NCBI GenBank assembly: GCA_036924835.1
Contig: JBAGRR010000001.1
Span: 3,115,001-3,179,000, forward strand
Direction: 5' to 3'
Source: Nitrobacteraceae bacterium AZCC 1564
GTDB taxonomy: Bacteria; Pseudomonadota; Alphaproteobacteria; Rhizobiales; Xanthobacteraceae
DNA length: 64,000 bases
The position numbers and the translations under genes were made by a program. Below the pieces are notes generated by a model. The model did no database searches. It was not told the DNA's origin and saw only the letters and a program-made list of their open reading frames with translations. Shown one piece after another: positions 1 to 9,538 of the stretch; position 1 is the stretch's first letter, and the number at the start of each line of letters is the position of its first letter.

Positions 1-269
1 ATGCTGCCGTCGAACAGATAAGTGACGGTAGCAAGACCGATGTGCGGATGCGGCCGAACATCCATACCTTTGCCCGCCACAAATTGCACCGGACCGAAAT
101 GATCGAAAAAGATGAAGGGGCCCACCATCTGACGCTTGCCGTGGGGCAGGGCGCGGCGCACGGCGAAGCCGTCTCCGAGATCGCGCGTCCGCGGAACGAT
201 CATCAATTCGAGTGCGTCGCAGGATTGTGGATCGCCAAGGATCGGGTCGTTTGATGGCATCCAGCTCAT
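1..269 (-). CDS. Pirin family protein, C-terminus beyond the window
   Basis: The minus strand from 269 reads [12 protein letters not shown] and continues to a segment with [24 protein letters not shown] and [17 protein letters not shown]. This is the N-terminal cupin signature of pirin proteins (bacterial YhhW-type, some of which act as quercetin 2,3-dioxygenases). The two His in the RPHPHIG motif belong to the pirin metal site. The reading frame is open to base 1, so about two thirds of the protein is missing. The ATG at 267-269 follows a strong Shine-Dalgarno TAGGAGG. The gene lies 28 bp downstream of malonyl-CoA decarboxylase on the same strand and is probably cotranscribed with it. The substrate is unknown. 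Confidence 0.85.
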   Translation of the reverse strand, partial: MSWMPSNDPILGDPQSCDALELMIVPRTRDLGDGFAVRRALPHGKRQMVGPFIFFDHFGPVQFVAGKGMDVRPHPHIGLATVTYLFDGS

Positions 270-297
270 AATGGCCTCCTACGGAAAGGTACAACAA

Positions 298-1680
298 TCA
301 GTTCGTGTCGCCCGCGACCGAAAGCGCGCGAGCAGGAACCAGCTTACGAATTGTCGATGACGAGGCAACAACGCTCTTCTCGGCGTAAGCTTCGTGATTC
401 TCTTCAATTTTATCGAGGGCGTAGAGATAGTTGACCATGAGCCCGTGTGACTGCTGCATGCCCTTGTTCGAGCGATCACCGAGGAAGTTCAGCCGTTCCA
501 GCCGTGCGCCGTTCCCGAGATGGAAACGTGCGACCGGATCGACTGGCTGTCCGCGCGGGTTCTTGGCCTCGAGGAAATAATATGCAGCAAGCGGCATCAA
601 GGCAGCTTTGACACGCTCCGCAGTCTCGGGGTCATCGGCCCAACCCGCGAGGTCGAGTTCGTCGAGCGCGGCGCGGGTGCCAGCGTCGAGCAACGTTGAA
701 TTTTCATTGGCACGCTCGCGCTTCAGCCATCCCGCGAAACCAGGCGCCGGTGACAGCGTCACGAACGTCTGCACGTTTGGCAGTTCGCGCTTGATGTCTT
801 CGACTACCTGCTTGATCAGGAAGTTGCCGAAAGAAATTCCAGCGAGCCCCTTTTGTGTGTTGGAAATTGAGTAGAACACCGCGGTGTTGGCGCTCGTCGC
901 AGGGATCGGTGTCCGCGACAAATCCAGCAGAGGTGCAATCGCCGCAGGACTCTCGCGCGTAAGCGCTACCTCAACGAAGATGAGTGGTTCGTCAACGAGC
1001 TGCGGGTGGAAGAAGCCGTAGCAGCGGCGGTCACTGGGCGCGAGGCGGCTGCGCAAATCGTCCCAGTTGCTGATGGCGTGGACCTGCTCGTAACGGATGA
1101 TCTTTTCGAGGATATTGGCAGGCGTGGTCCAGTCGATCCGTCGCAGCACGAGAAAACCCCTGTTGAACCATGACGCGAACAGATGCACGAAATCGTTGTC
1201 GACGTGCTTGAGGGCCGGGTGATCCGATATATGAGCCAGCAACGCCTCTCGCATGTGTACCAGCGATGCGGTGCCGCCTGGTGCGAGGTTAAGTCGGCGG
1301 ATCAATTCCTGACGTCGTGGTTCGGCGGCCTTCAACAGCTTGCTGACGCTATCCGGCGACGCATTCTTGTCGCGCACCGCCGCCAGCGCCTCGTTGAATT
1401 GCGGCATGTCCGGGCCGAATAAGTCGGCGAGCGCATCGAGAAAAGCCAGCTTGTCGGCGTCGCTTGCCGCCGCGTAACCTGCGAGCAGCGTACTGGCGAG
1501 TGCTACGCCGGTGGCTTCGCCGCGTCGTGAGAGCAGCGTTTCGCCGAGGTTAATCAGCTCGGCCTTTGACATTGGGCGGGAGCCGTTTGACAGGCCAAGC
1601 AAGCTACGGCCGCGCTCGGTCAAGGTGTTGATGAGGTCGCTCAGAAATGCCGGTGCGCGGTCGAAACCCAGTGTCGCCAT
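298..1680 (-). CDS. Malonyl-CoA decarboxylase
   Basis: A 460-residue protein of the malonyl-CoA decarboxylase family, which converts malonyl-CoA to acetyl-CoA and CO2. The N-terminal half is helical (residues 1-190). The C-terminal half has the acetyltransferase-like catalytic core: HPQLVDEPLIFVEVALT, then SISNTQKGLAGISFGNFLIK, then TLSPAPGFAGWL and FHLGNGARLERLN. The Ser of the LSP motif and the His of FHL occupy the places of the catalytic Ser/His pair known for the family. Length is typical of rhizobial forms. A GGCAGG-like site precedes the ATG. The gene lies between an upstream MmgE/PrpD gene and a downstream pirin gene, all on the minus strand, which suggests an acyl-CoA or organic-acid use cluster. 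Confidence 0.9.
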   Translation of the reverse strand: MATLGFDRAPAFLSDLINTLTERGRSLLGLSNGSRPMSKAELINLGETLLSRRGEATGVALASTLLAGYAAASDADKLAFLDALADLFGPDMPQFNEALAAVRDKNASPDSVSKLLKAAEPRRQELIRRLNLAPGGTASLVHMREALLAHISDHPALKHVDNDFVHLFASWFNRGFLVLRRIDWTTPANILEKIIRYEQVHAISNWDDLRSRLAPSDRRCYGFFHPQLVDEPLIFVEVALTRESPAAIAPLLDLSRTPIPATSANTAVFYSISNTQKGLAGISFGNFLIKQVVEDIKRELPNVQTFVTLSPAPGFAGWLKRERANENSTLLDAGTRAALDELDLAGWADDPETAERVKAALMPLAAYYFLEAKNPRGQPVDPVARFHLGNGARLERLNFLGDRSNKGMQQSHGLMVNYLYALDKIEENHEAYAEKSVVASSSTIRKLVPARALSVAGDTN

Positions 1681-1830
1681 CTCTTCAACCTGCCTTAAAT
1701 CTTATCGCCAAATCTTGCCGCCACATCTCACCGGTCAAGGATAACCGGCTCTACCGACAATAGATCGTGAGCGTATCCGTTTCCAGACGAGCAAAAAGAG
1801 ACTTTAGTCTGCCACGATGAAAAGAGACAA

Positions 1831-3201
1831 TCACTGACGCGCGAGACGAATGGCCGCGTCCGCCCGATCGAATGTCTCCAGCGAGAGGACCGCGTCAGCA
1901 AAGCGCTCCGCTCCTGAATTCAGCACGGGTCGCGCAAGCTGGAGGAACTTCTGCCGCATTGCCTGAGCATCCGGAAATAGCGATGGTTCTCCAGACGGGT
2001 CGGGAATGAGACGTTCGAGCTTCCCTTCGCCGCTCACAATGCTGACGCGTGCACCGAATGGATGACTGCGACCGATTTCAAGCCGGTCATCCTGTACCAC
2101 GTCGATCTTGTCGGCTAGCGCTTCGATTGCGGGATCGCCAAGGCGCTCGTAATCGTCCCAGCCAAAGCTGCCCTGCTCGAGGGCGAGGGCGCCAGTGAAA
2201 TACATCGAGAACTGCCCGCCCACCACGTTCTTCGGGCGGCGTTTTGTGGCGGCGTCGCCAGTCAAGGTGATGCCGTTGCGATGCAGGCCGATCTCGACAC
2301 GCTGGATGTTCTCTGGCGTGAGGTTGTGTTCACGGCGCATGGCGATCAGCGCATCGATAGCGGCGTGGGTGTAGCGGCAGCTTGGATAGGGCTTCACGCC
2401 GATCTTCATCGTCTCGTAGGTCTTGCCAAGATCCGCCACGGCCTTATCTGGATGCGCGTTGTCGCTGTAGCCGACCAGCAATCCGTGCTTGCCTTCGACA
2501 GATTCCGTCGAGCCGATAAAGCCTTCGCGCGCGAGCGAGGCGGCGACAACGCCGTTCATTGCAGCAGCACCCACCTGATAGCGCTTGTTCCATGCGCCAT
2601 TGAGAAGAAATTGTAGCGAGCCTGCAGCTTGGCTTCCTGAGACACCAAATGCCGCGACGATCAGTTCTGCGGAAAGGCCGTAGAGCTTGGCGGCTGCAGC
2701 GGCTGCTCCAAATGTTCCGGCAGTGGCGGTCGGATGAAAGCCCCGCGCATAATGCGATGTCGGGTCCAGTGCATTGCCAAGGCGGCAGCACACTTCATAG
2801 CCGGCGACGATGGCGGTGAGCACGTCACGGCCGCTTGCGCCGGTGATCTCTCCGACGGCAAATGCTGCGGGCACGACGGGCGCGCTCGGATGCAGCGAGG
2901 AGTCGGCGTGAGTATCGTCGAAGTCGAGCGAATGGCCGAGGGCGCCGTTCAGCAAAGCAGCGATCGCTGGTGTGTAGGTGCGGCTGTCTCCGCACACAGT
3001 GGCCTCACCCTTGGCATCGAGCCCGAGTGTCGTAAGCATTGCGAGCAGGGAGGGTGTCGACTCCGCATCCCGCCGCGCCCGCACGGCGCTGCCAAGAAAA
3101 TCCAGTGTCAGGGCCTTTGCCCGCTCCAGCACGTCGGCCGGGATGTCATCATATTTCAGGTTGGCGACGTAGGCGGCGAGCGTTGCGGTTTCGTTTGCCA
3201 T
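1831..3201 (-). CDS. MmgE/PrpD family protein
   Basis: A protein of about 456 residues starting MANETATLAAYVANLKYDD. It carries the MmgE/PrpD fold signatures: ALTLDFLGSAVRARRD, LNGALGHSLDFDDTHADSS, HPSAPVVPAAFA, GFHPTATAGTFGAAAAAA and KPYPSCRYTHAAIDA. Known family members include 2-methylcitrate dehydratase, cis-aconitate decarboxylase and iminodisuccinate epimerase, so the exact reaction is open. The frame extends 18 codons further upstream, but the ATG at 3199-3201 has an AAGGAAT site just before it and matches the usual N-terminus. It precedes malonyl-CoA decarboxylase on the same strand, 150 bp away. Confidence 0.85.
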   Translation of the reverse strand: MANETATLAAYVANLKYDDIPADVLERAKALTLDFLGSAVRARRDAESTPSLLAMLTTLGLDAKGEATVCGDSRTYTPAIAALLNGALGHSLDFDDTHADSSLHPSAPVVPAAFAVGEITGASGRDVLTAIVAGYEVCCRLGNALDPTSHYARGFHPTATAGTFGAAAAAAKLYGLSAELIVAAFGVSGSQAAGSLQFLLNGAWNKRYQVGAAAMNGVVAASLAREGFIGSTESVEGKHGLLVGYSDNAHPDKAVADLGKTYETMKIGVKPYPSCRYTHAAIDALIAMRREHNLTPENIQRVEIGLHRNGITLTGDAATKRRPKNVVGGQFSMYFTGALALEQGSFGWDDYERLGDPAIEALADKIDVVQDDRLEIGRSHPFGARVSIVSGEGKLERLIPDPSGEPSLFPDAQAMRQKFLQLARPVLNSGAERFADAVLSLETFDRADAAIRLARQ

Positions 3202-3818
3202 GTGGATTCCTTGCGGTGAGAGCGGCAAGCTAAGCGCTGCGCAATCGCTGTTCAAGTCGCGAGATCGCGAAGCTCCAATCCCGGAAAGACATGGCGTCGC
3301 AGGCGGTAGGTCAGGCGCGACAAACGCGATGCGCTGTGCGGCGGCCGCGTCTCGACGGCTGCCTTATGGGCGTGAGCGATTTTTATGCACGGATGGCCGG
3401 ATGATCCGTAAGCTTCATCCCGATGCGTGAAGCAGGCGCCCATAGATCAAGCTCGGCGATGGCAGTCTCGATGATGACGTCGCAACTGTTTCGGTCGTGC
3501 CGGATTTGATCGGGCCTAATATCAAGTCGATGGTCGATGACCATCAGGCGCTGGATGCGCCGGAAGCCATCCGTCGGATTGAAGCGATCGAACGTTTTTC
3601 GCCGTACCGGGTAGAGAGGCCGGTCAAGGCGGAAGATTTGAATGGCCATCGCGTAGCCCGGCGGCTCCGGATCGTCCGTGATACGAAGGTCTGAGATTGC
3701 GGTCACGCTGCGCGCCGAGGCCGCACTGGCCGGTCTTCGGTTTGTTTGTTACAAAAGTGTGTTGTTCATTCAGCACACGCTGACCGCGCAACAAGTCGCG
3801 GCAGCCGGAGGAAACGAA
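3202..3818. other. Region without a recognised gene
   Basis: About 615 bp separate the MmgE/PrpD start from the binding-protein gene. Both strands have short open frames: minus 3383-3706, 107 codons, and plus 3497-3694 starting with GTG, 65 codons. They overlap each other and resemble no family I know. Neither has a convincing ribosome site. The piece may be a decayed gene, and it also holds the promoters of the divergent neighbours. No repeat module is present. Confidence 0.4.
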
Positions 3819-4793
3819 ATGGCTTCACGTCGTGCCGCGATCGGTCTGATCGCGATGAGTTTCTCTGCGTTTTTGTCACTAGGTAGCGCTACGGCACAGG
3901 ATTATCCGTCACGACCGGTACGCTGGATTGTCGGATATCCCGCAGGCGGGGCAACAGACATTCTCGCCCGCTTGATCGGCCAGCGGCTGTCGGAGCGTTT
4001 GCACCAACAATTCGTCATCGAAAACAAGCCGGGAGCTGGCAACAACATCGGCACTGAAGCCGTGGTGAATGCCGATCCGGACGGATACACCATCCTTCTG
4101 GTGAATCCTGCCAACGCGATCAACGCGTCGCTCTATTCCAAGCTGAGCTTCAATTTCATTCGCGACATCGCACCTGTCGTTGGCATTACGCGCGTCCCGA
4201 ACGTGATGATCGTTCCGAAGGATTTCCCGGTCAAGACAGTGGCCGAATTCATCGCGTACACCAAAGCCAATCCCGGCAAGGTCAACATGGCTTCGTCTGG
4301 AAATGGCACGTCGATTCATCTCTCCGGCGAATTGTTTAAGGCCATGACGGGCGTGGAGATGCTGCACGTTCCGTATCGCGGCTCGGCGCCGGCGGTTACG
4401 GATTTGCTGAGCGGACGCGTGCAGGTGATGTTCGACAACATGCCATCATGCATCCAACACATTCGATCGGGTGGCTTGAAGGCGCTGGCGGTGACGACAG
4501 CGGAGCGTTCAGCCGAACTGCCTGACGTCCCCACTGTCGGAGATACCGTGAAGGGCTATGAGGCGAGTGCTTGGTTTGGCATCGGTGCGCCGAAGAATAC
4601 GCCGAAGGAGATCATCGACAAGCTCAACAAGGAAGTGAATGTCATCCTTGCGGAGCCGGCGATCAACAAGCGCCTCGCAGAACTCGGCGGCGTGCCGATC
4701 ACGGGCTCGCCAGCCGACTTCGGCAAGATCATCGCTGCCGAAACCGAGAAGTGGGAGAAGGTTGTCAAATTCGCAGGGGCGAAGGTCGACTAA
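3819..4793 (+). CDS. Tripartite tricarboxylate transporter (Bug) substrate-binding protein
   Basis: A periplasmic solute-binding protein of 324 residues. It starts MASRRAAIGLIAMSFSAF with a signal peptide ending near ATAQ-DYPSRP. The mature part shows Bug-family hallmarks: YPSRPVRWIVGYPAGGATD, RLIGQRLSERLHQQFVIEN, KPGAGNNIGTEAVVNADPDG, HVPYRGSAPAVTDLLSGRV and MFDNMPS. Such proteins bind carboxylates for TctAB-type carriers, but no carrier genes are adjacent, which is common for this expanded family. The frame is open 47 codons further upstream. The ATG at 3819 is chosen because GGAGGA lies 8 bp before it and the signal peptide begins there. The ligand is not predictable. Confidence 0.88.
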   Translation: MASRRAAIGLIAMSFSAFLSLGSATAQDYPSRPVRWIVGYPAGGATDILARLIGQRLSERLHQQFVIENKPGAGNNIGTEAVVNADPDGYTILLVNPANAINASLYSKLSFNFIRDIAPVVGITRVPNVMIVPKDFPVKTVAEFIAYTKANPGKVNMASSGNGTSIHLSGELFKAMTGVEMLHVPYRGSAPAVTDLLSGRVQVMFDNMPSCIQHIRSGGLKALAVTTAERSAELPDVPTVGDTVKGYEASAWFGIGAPKNTPKEIIDKLNKEVNVILAEPAINKRLAELGGVPITGSPADFGKIIAAETEKWEKVVKFAGAKVD

Positions 4794-4994
4794 CATCCTG
4801 CCTGGATCGTCAATGCCATGCCGGATGTATTCAGCATGACATTGCCAAGCCTTAGCCAACCAAAGAGCAGGTATAAATAAAGGCATTAAGAGGAATAACA
4901 GAGCGCCTATATTTCAGCTCATAGGTCCGGCTCGATTTTTTATGGCACAGTGATCCATCTTCCGGACGTCGTTATCGATGTTCGATGGTGGCCT

Positions 4995-5441
4995 ATGGTA
5001 CTCTCATCTTCTTCGCGCGCGAGCGATCGCGTCATTGAGCCGATGATCGCGCTTTCGGGATGCTCCACACAGGATCAAATCCTCATCGCGGGTGCCAAGG
5101 CCATTGAGCTCATGTTGGATATGCATCACCGCGGTTACGTTCATGCGGCAGCGACCGCCAATTGTGGCCGGCCGGCGGAGCAGTACGATGTCGCGTTGGT
5201 GGATTGGCGGCGCCGCCCGTTCAGGACCCTTGAGCAGACGCTGGACTGGCTGCTGAATTACTTGCATCCGCGCGGGACGCTCTTGATCTGGGTTGATCCT
5301 CAGAAGCCTGCGGCGATCCAGAGTATCCATCACGCACTCGAAAAGCGCGGTCTCGTCGTTGAGGGCGATACGGTTCACGCGTGCGGCTGTGCGGTCTCTG
5401 CTCGACGACATCAGACAAGTCCCATGAAAAAAGCTGCGTAG
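4995..5441 (+). CDS. Conserved hypothetical protein, Rossmann-like
   Basis: A protein of about 148 residues that I cannot assign to a named family. It has alternating strands and helices: DVALVDWRRRPFRTLEQTLDW followed by LLNYLHPRGTLLIWVD. This resembles the late strands of a SAM-methyltransferase-like Rossmann fold, but no SAM-binding glycine motif is visible. The C-terminus is basic and Cys-containing. The start is uncertain: a GTG at 4950 would add 15 residues, and the ATG at 4995 has only a weak GGTGG site. It stands between the Bug gene and a 63-residue basic protein, all on the plus strand. Confidence 0.55.
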   Translation: MVLSSSSRASDRVIEPMIALSGCSTQDQILIAGAKAIELMLDMHHRGYVHAAATANCGRPAEQYDVALVDWRRRPFRTLEQTLDWLLNYLHPRGTLLIWVDPQKPAAIQSIHHALEKRGLVVEGDTVHACGCAVSARRHQTSPMKKAA

Positions 5442-5477
5442 ACCCAGCTCGCAGGTCCTTGAGAGCGGGAGTTTGAG

Positions 5478-5669
5478 ATGGCGCGGTTGAAAGTGCGACG
5501 CACGATCATCCGGGAATGGATGTCGCTTACAAGTCGGAACAGACGATCACGGGATCAGGCGACAGTTTTCGCAAGGGACGCTGTGAAACGTTATGACTTG
5601 CCGAAAAGTCAACGTGCGCCTTTTGACACTGTCATGGCATGGCTGTTGCCCCGGACTGGCAAGCCCTGA
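5478..5669 (+). CDS. Small conserved basic protein
   Basis: A 63-residue very basic protein (MARLKVRRTIIREWMSLT at the N-terminus) with RDQATVFARDAVKRYDLP in the middle. GGGAG precedes the ATG at good spacing. It looks like a genuine short alphaproteobacterial protein with a helical DNA- or RNA-binding character, but no function is known to me. It lies 36 bp after the preceding hypothetical gene and may be cotranscribed with it. Confidence 0.55.
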   Translation: MARLKVRRTIIREWMSLTSRNRRSRDQATVFARDAVKRYDLPKSQRAPFDTVMAWLLPRTGKP

Positions 5670-5792
5670 TTAGCCAGTCGGAAATGCCCAGATAGCCCTG
5701 CAGGACGTCCTTGCGCCGTGATGCCCTGCAGTGCTGTGACCATTGCTCTGGGTTGTGCGAGACTGAATGTACTTCTGACGCGGAGGGGCGCG

Positions 5793-6899
5793 TCACTCGC
5801 TCTCGAACAGATCCTTGTACTGCCGGGGCTGGGACCGGAGATATTGATTGGGAACGCGAATTTTCGCGCCCAATTCCGCCGCAGCATGCCATGGCCACCG
5901 CGGATCGTAGAGAATCGTTCGTGCCAATGCGATCATGTCGGCGTCGCCCGTTGCGACGATCGCCTCAGCCTGTTCGAAGCCCGTGATCAGTCCGACAGCA
6001 ACGACAGGCATACGTACTGAAGCTTTAACAGCTCGTGCGAGCGGCACCTGGTAGCTTGGCCCCACAGGGATCTGCTGCGCAGGATGCAGGCCACCGCTTG
6101 AAACATGGATCGCATCGCAGCCACGAGCCTCGAGCATCTTCGCGAACGCGACGGTTTGGTCGATGTCCCAGCCGCCTTCCATCCAGTCGGTCCCTGATAC
6201 GCGCATGGTGACGGTTTTCTCAGCCGGGACAGCCTTGCGTACGGCATCGAAGACTTCGAGCGGGAAGCGCATCCGGTTTTCGAGCGAGCCGCCGTATTCA
6301 TCGTCACGCCGGTTGGACAATGGTGACAGGAATTGGTGCAGGAGATAGCCGTGTGCCGCATGAAGCTGAACGACATCGATCCCAAGTCGCGCGGCGCGGC
6401 CTGCGGATGCTGCAAAGGCGTCTCTCACGCGGCGAAGACCGTCCCGATCGAGTGCCATCGGTGCAACGTTGCCTTCGGCAAATGGTACGGCGGAAGGCGC
6501 TTCCGTCTGCCAGCCATGGGGCACGCCCGGAGCGATTTGTGCACCGCCCTTCCATGGTACTTCGGTTGAGGCTTTGCGGCCGGCGTGGCTGAGCTGGATT
6601 GCGATTGGCATGTTCGACCAGCGGCGAATGCCTTCCAGCGTTCTGCGCATGGCAGCCTCGGTTTGATCATTCCAGAGCCCGACGTCCGCCCAGGTGATGC
6701 GGCCTTCCGGCAGCACTGCTGTTGCCTCAATCGTCAGCAGCGCCGCACCCGAAAGCGCAAGCTGGCCGAGATGGATCAGGTGCCAGTCATTCATGCAGCC
6801 ATCTTCGGCCGAGTATTGGCACATGGGTGCAATCACGATCCGGTTCGATAAAGCAAGATTTCGGACCTTGATCGGTTTGAAGAGGGCGGGCGCAGCCAT
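5793..6899 (-). CDS. NADH:flavin oxidoreductase, Old Yellow Enzyme family (YqjM/XenA type)
   Basis: A 368-residue FMN-dependent ene-reductase. It begins MAAPALFKPIKVRNLALSNR and has the class markers IAPMCQYSAEDG (the Cys of the CxYS motif tunes the flavin in YqjM-type enzymes), HLIHLGQLALSGAALL, QLSHAGRKAS, and DVVQLHAAHGYLLHQFLSP with the substrate-binding His pair. SNRRDDEYGGSLENRMRF, VSSGGLHP and ALARTILYDPRWPWHAA complete the TIM barrel. Such enzymes reduce activated C=C bonds in enones or nitro compounds with NAD(P)H. The gene stands alone on the minus strand, with the damaged LysR regulator beyond its start. The physiological substrate is unknown. Confidence 0.92.
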   Translation of the reverse strand: MAAPALFKPIKVRNLALSNRIVIAPMCQYSAEDGCMNDWHLIHLGQLALSGAALLTIEATAVLPEGRITWADVGLWNDQTEAAMRRTLEGIRRWSNMPIAIQLSHAGRKASTEVPWKGGAQIAPGVPHGWQTEAPSAVPFAEGNVAPMALDRDGLRRVRDAFAASAGRAARLGIDVVQLHAAHGYLLHQFLSPLSNRRDDEYGGSLENRMRFPLEVFDAVRKAVPAEKTVTMRVSGTDWMEGGWDIDQTVAFAKMLEARGCDAIHVSSGGLHPAQQIPVGPSYQVPLARAVKASVRMPVVAVGLITGFEQAEAIVATGDADMIALARTILYDPRWPWHAAAELGAKIRVPNQYLRSQPRQYKDLFESE

Positions 6900-7157
6900 G
6901 ACGATCTCCTTTGTGCAGAGGCAACAGATCTATAGCATTGAAGGTCTCGGACCAAAGATCGATGTGCTCTGCTTTGACAAGCAAATCTTCCGGAGCCTGC
7001 GTGAAAAGACAATGGCGCCCTTAAGGAGCGCCATCAATTGGCTAATGTCTCGTAACTTGGGACAGGCACAAATCGTGCGCGCCAAATGACCGATGCGAAC
7101 ATGGCGTGATTGGGTGTACGCTGGATGTTGCCGAGGATGTGAGGCCGAGAAACGGAT

Positions 7158-8052
7158 TCAATATCGCCTTTTCATCTCTTCCTTGAGCCAATCGATGAAC
7201 CGGCCAACGTGCCGCGGGTCCGCCCTCGAAGTCAAATGTGCAAAGTAAGTTTCGCCTTTCACGACAAGGCCAGGAAGCGGACAGCGAAGTTTCCACTCCG
7301 CAGGGCCTGGAAAGAACTCTTTTGGGGCGACGATCGACCCAAGACCTTCGCGTACTGCGTGCAGTGCTACGAACATGTGGTCGAAGCGGTGACCACCTTC
7401 GAAAAGATAGTCATGGACGCCTGCTTTTTGTAGCCAGGCCTCCCAGTGTCCCGGCCGCGTAGCCGACGTGATCAACGAATGTCCGAGAATGTCCTCCGGC
7501 TTTTTCACGGGATGTGTCCGTAACAAGCCCTCACTGCAAACCGGCGTCAGGTTCTCCTCAAAAAGCGCAGTCGTTCCCTTCAAATGAGCCCCGACCTGAT
7601 CGGCAGAACCCCTCGTGATCAGCAGATCGTTTGAGGAAACATCAGGCGTTTGCCCCGTCATGCGCGTGGATATCCAGACCGCCAAGTTAGGATTCCTTTT
7701 CTCGAAGCGCTTCAATCTTGGCATGAGGAAGTACATCGCGAACGTCGACGGCGCTTCGACCGCGAGCACCGCTTTGCTGCGGTGACGTCTGACATATTGG
7801 CAGGCAGCGTCGATATCCCGGAATGACTGGCTCAATTGTTCCGCGAGGATCTTTCCATACGGCGTAAGCGCCGATCTACGCCCCTCGCGCGTGAAGACCT
7901 GTTGCCCGAGCCAATCCTCAAGCGATCGCACCTGCTTACTAACGGCCCCCGTGGGTGACGCCCAGCTCTTCGGCCGCCGCGTTCAAGCTATCGCTGCGTG
8001 CGGCGACTGCGAAAGCGCGAAGAGCAATGAGCGGTAATTCGCGTTCCTTCAA
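7158..8052 (-). pseudogene. LysR-type regulator broken by a one-base frameshift
   Basis: Codons from 7931 down to 7158 encode a LysR protein lacking its first part (SLEDWLGQQVFTREGRRSAL, then an effector domain ending WLKEEMKRRY). The missing helix-turn-helix lies just upstream in another frame. A TTG at 8052, 5 bp after GAGGAGG, starts LKERELPLIALRAFAVAARS and runs into a stop after GVTHGGR. Removing one G from the run of five (plus-strand C run at 7946-7950) restores GVTHGAVSKQVRSLED, the normal LysR sequence. So the gene is either inactivated or carries a sequencing error. It is divergent from phnA; phosphonoacetate hydrolase genes are known to be controlled by LysR-type regulators, so it was probably the phnA activator. 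Confidence 0.85.
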
Positions 8053-8228
8053 TTCGACCTCCTCGACGGCGACTTGCTTTACCCGCGCATTCAGCCTGTC
8101 GAACTACTACTTTTTCTCACATTTCGGTGCGTTTTATTCGATCGATTCTCACATCTCGCCGGCTTATCTACCCCATCGCGAGCCGACATTGCAGCCGCTG
8201 AGGCGGCGTTCAGCACCCGGAGAACAAC

Positions 8229-9494
8229 ATGGCAAAACCATCAGGAGCCCGCATCTCGCAGGGGCTGGTCGAGGCAAACGGGCGCAGCTACGCCGTCCCG
8301 CAACGGCCCGTCGTTGTAATTTGCTTGGACGGTTTTGATCCCGAATACCTGGAAAAAGGAATCGTGGACGGCACCTTGCCGACAATCCGCGATCTCAAGT
8401 CTGCAGGCTACTTGGGCACGGCGCTGGCTACGGTGCCCACGACGACGAACACCAATAACACGTCTATCGTGACCGGCGTGCCGCCCGCGATACACGGCAT
8501 CAACGGCAACTATTATCTCGACGCGGAAACCGGCGAGGAGATCATGGTGACGGATGCGAGGAGGCTGCGCTGCGGCACCATTCTCGGTGCCATGAGCAAA
8601 GCAGGTGTGCAGACCGCGGTGTTTACCGCCAAGGACAAGCTCCTGAAGGTGCTCGCCTATGAAATGGAAGGGATTGCATTCTCTTCTGAACACCCGAACT
8701 CCGCCGACCTCACTACTCTCGGATTCAAGACCGGCGAAGAAATGGTCGGACGCAGTAAGCCGGATCAATATTCTGCTGACCTTTCGCTGTTCGCGCTGGA
8801 CGCGGGGCTCAAGCTGCTGGAAGCGGCCAAACCGGAGCTCATGTATCTGTCCACCTCGGACTATGTTCAGCACAAATATGAGCCCAGTGACGACGAATCG
8901 AATGCCTTCCATTCCGAGGTCGATAAGCGCATCGCGCGCATGATTGAGCTGGGTGCCACCGTTGCGCTGACTGCCGATCATGGCATGGCCGACAAGTCGA
9001 GCGAAGATGGACAACCAAATGTCGTCTACCTCGAGGATGCGCTGAACGAGACGTTCGGTGCCGGAGCCGTCAGGGTGATCTGCCCGATCGCCGATCCGTT
9101 CGTTCGACATCACGGTGCGTTGGGCGGCTTTGTGCGCGTTCACATGCTCAAAGCCGGCGACATTAAAGCCATGATGACCTATGCGCGGTCGTTGCCCGGG
9201 GTGGAGCTCGTCCTCGATCGAGCAACTGTGTGCGAACGATACCAACTGCCGACGGATCGCGAAGGTGACTTCGCCGTGTTCACGGACCGCGGCACGGCGA
9301 TCGGCGCCCGACGTCAGGACCACGACTTGTCGGCGCTCGGCGATCATCGCTTGCGCTCGCATGGTGGCCTCGGCGAGCAGCGCGTGCCCTTCCTCGTTTC
9401 TCGCCCGCTTAAACGCGAATACTGGGAACGGGCGGAAACGGGTGTGTTGCGCAACTATGACATCTTCGACTTCGTCCTGAACGGCGTCGAGTGA
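8229..9494 (+). CDS. phnA: Phosphonoacetate hydrolase
   Basis: A 421-residue alkaline-phosphatase-superfamily enzyme that splits phosphonoacetate into acetate and phosphate. Metal and nucleophile residues are all visible: Asp in ICLDGFD (about residue 34), the Thr nucleophile in the TNTNN stretch (about 73), Asp/His in STSDYVQHKYEP, Asp/His in LTADHGMADKS, and His in RSHGGLGEQRVPF. GGAGA precedes the ATG. Length fits the PhnA family. A pstS-like gene follows after 44 bp and probably shares the transcript. The divergent LysR gene is frameshifted, so regulation in this strain may be changed. Atypical nucleotide pyrophosphatases are the nearest alternative, but the SDYVQHKY segment favours PhnA. 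Confidence 0.9.
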   Translation: MAKPSGARISQGLVEANGRSYAVPQRPVVVICLDGFDPEYLEKGIVDGTLPTIRDLKSAGYLGTALATVPTTTNTNNTSIVTGVPPAIHGINGNYYLDAETGEEIMVTDARRLRCGTILGAMSKAGVQTAVFTAKDKLLKVLAYEMEGIAFSSEHPNSADLTTLGFKTGEEMVGRSKPDQYSADLSLFALDAGLKLLEAAKPELMYLSTSDYVQHKYEPSDDESNAFHSEVDKRIARMIELGATVALTADHGMADKSSEDGQPNVVYLEDALNETFGAGAVRVICPIADPFVRHHGALGGFVRVHMLKAGDIKAMMTYARSLPGVELVLDRATVCERYQLPTDREGDFAVFTDRGTAIGARRQDHDLSALGDHRLRSHGGLGEQRVPFLVSRPLKREYWERAETGVLRNYDIFDFVLNGVE

Positions 9495-9538
9495 GCCTCG
9501 ATCTTCATCCGGACGATTCCAGTCATAGGAGAATACAC

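Noticed and set aside
3383..3706. Overlapping 107- and 65-codon frames upstream of the binding-protein gene
   Set aside because: No ribosome site, no recognisable family and mutual overlap; reported only as a gene-poor region.
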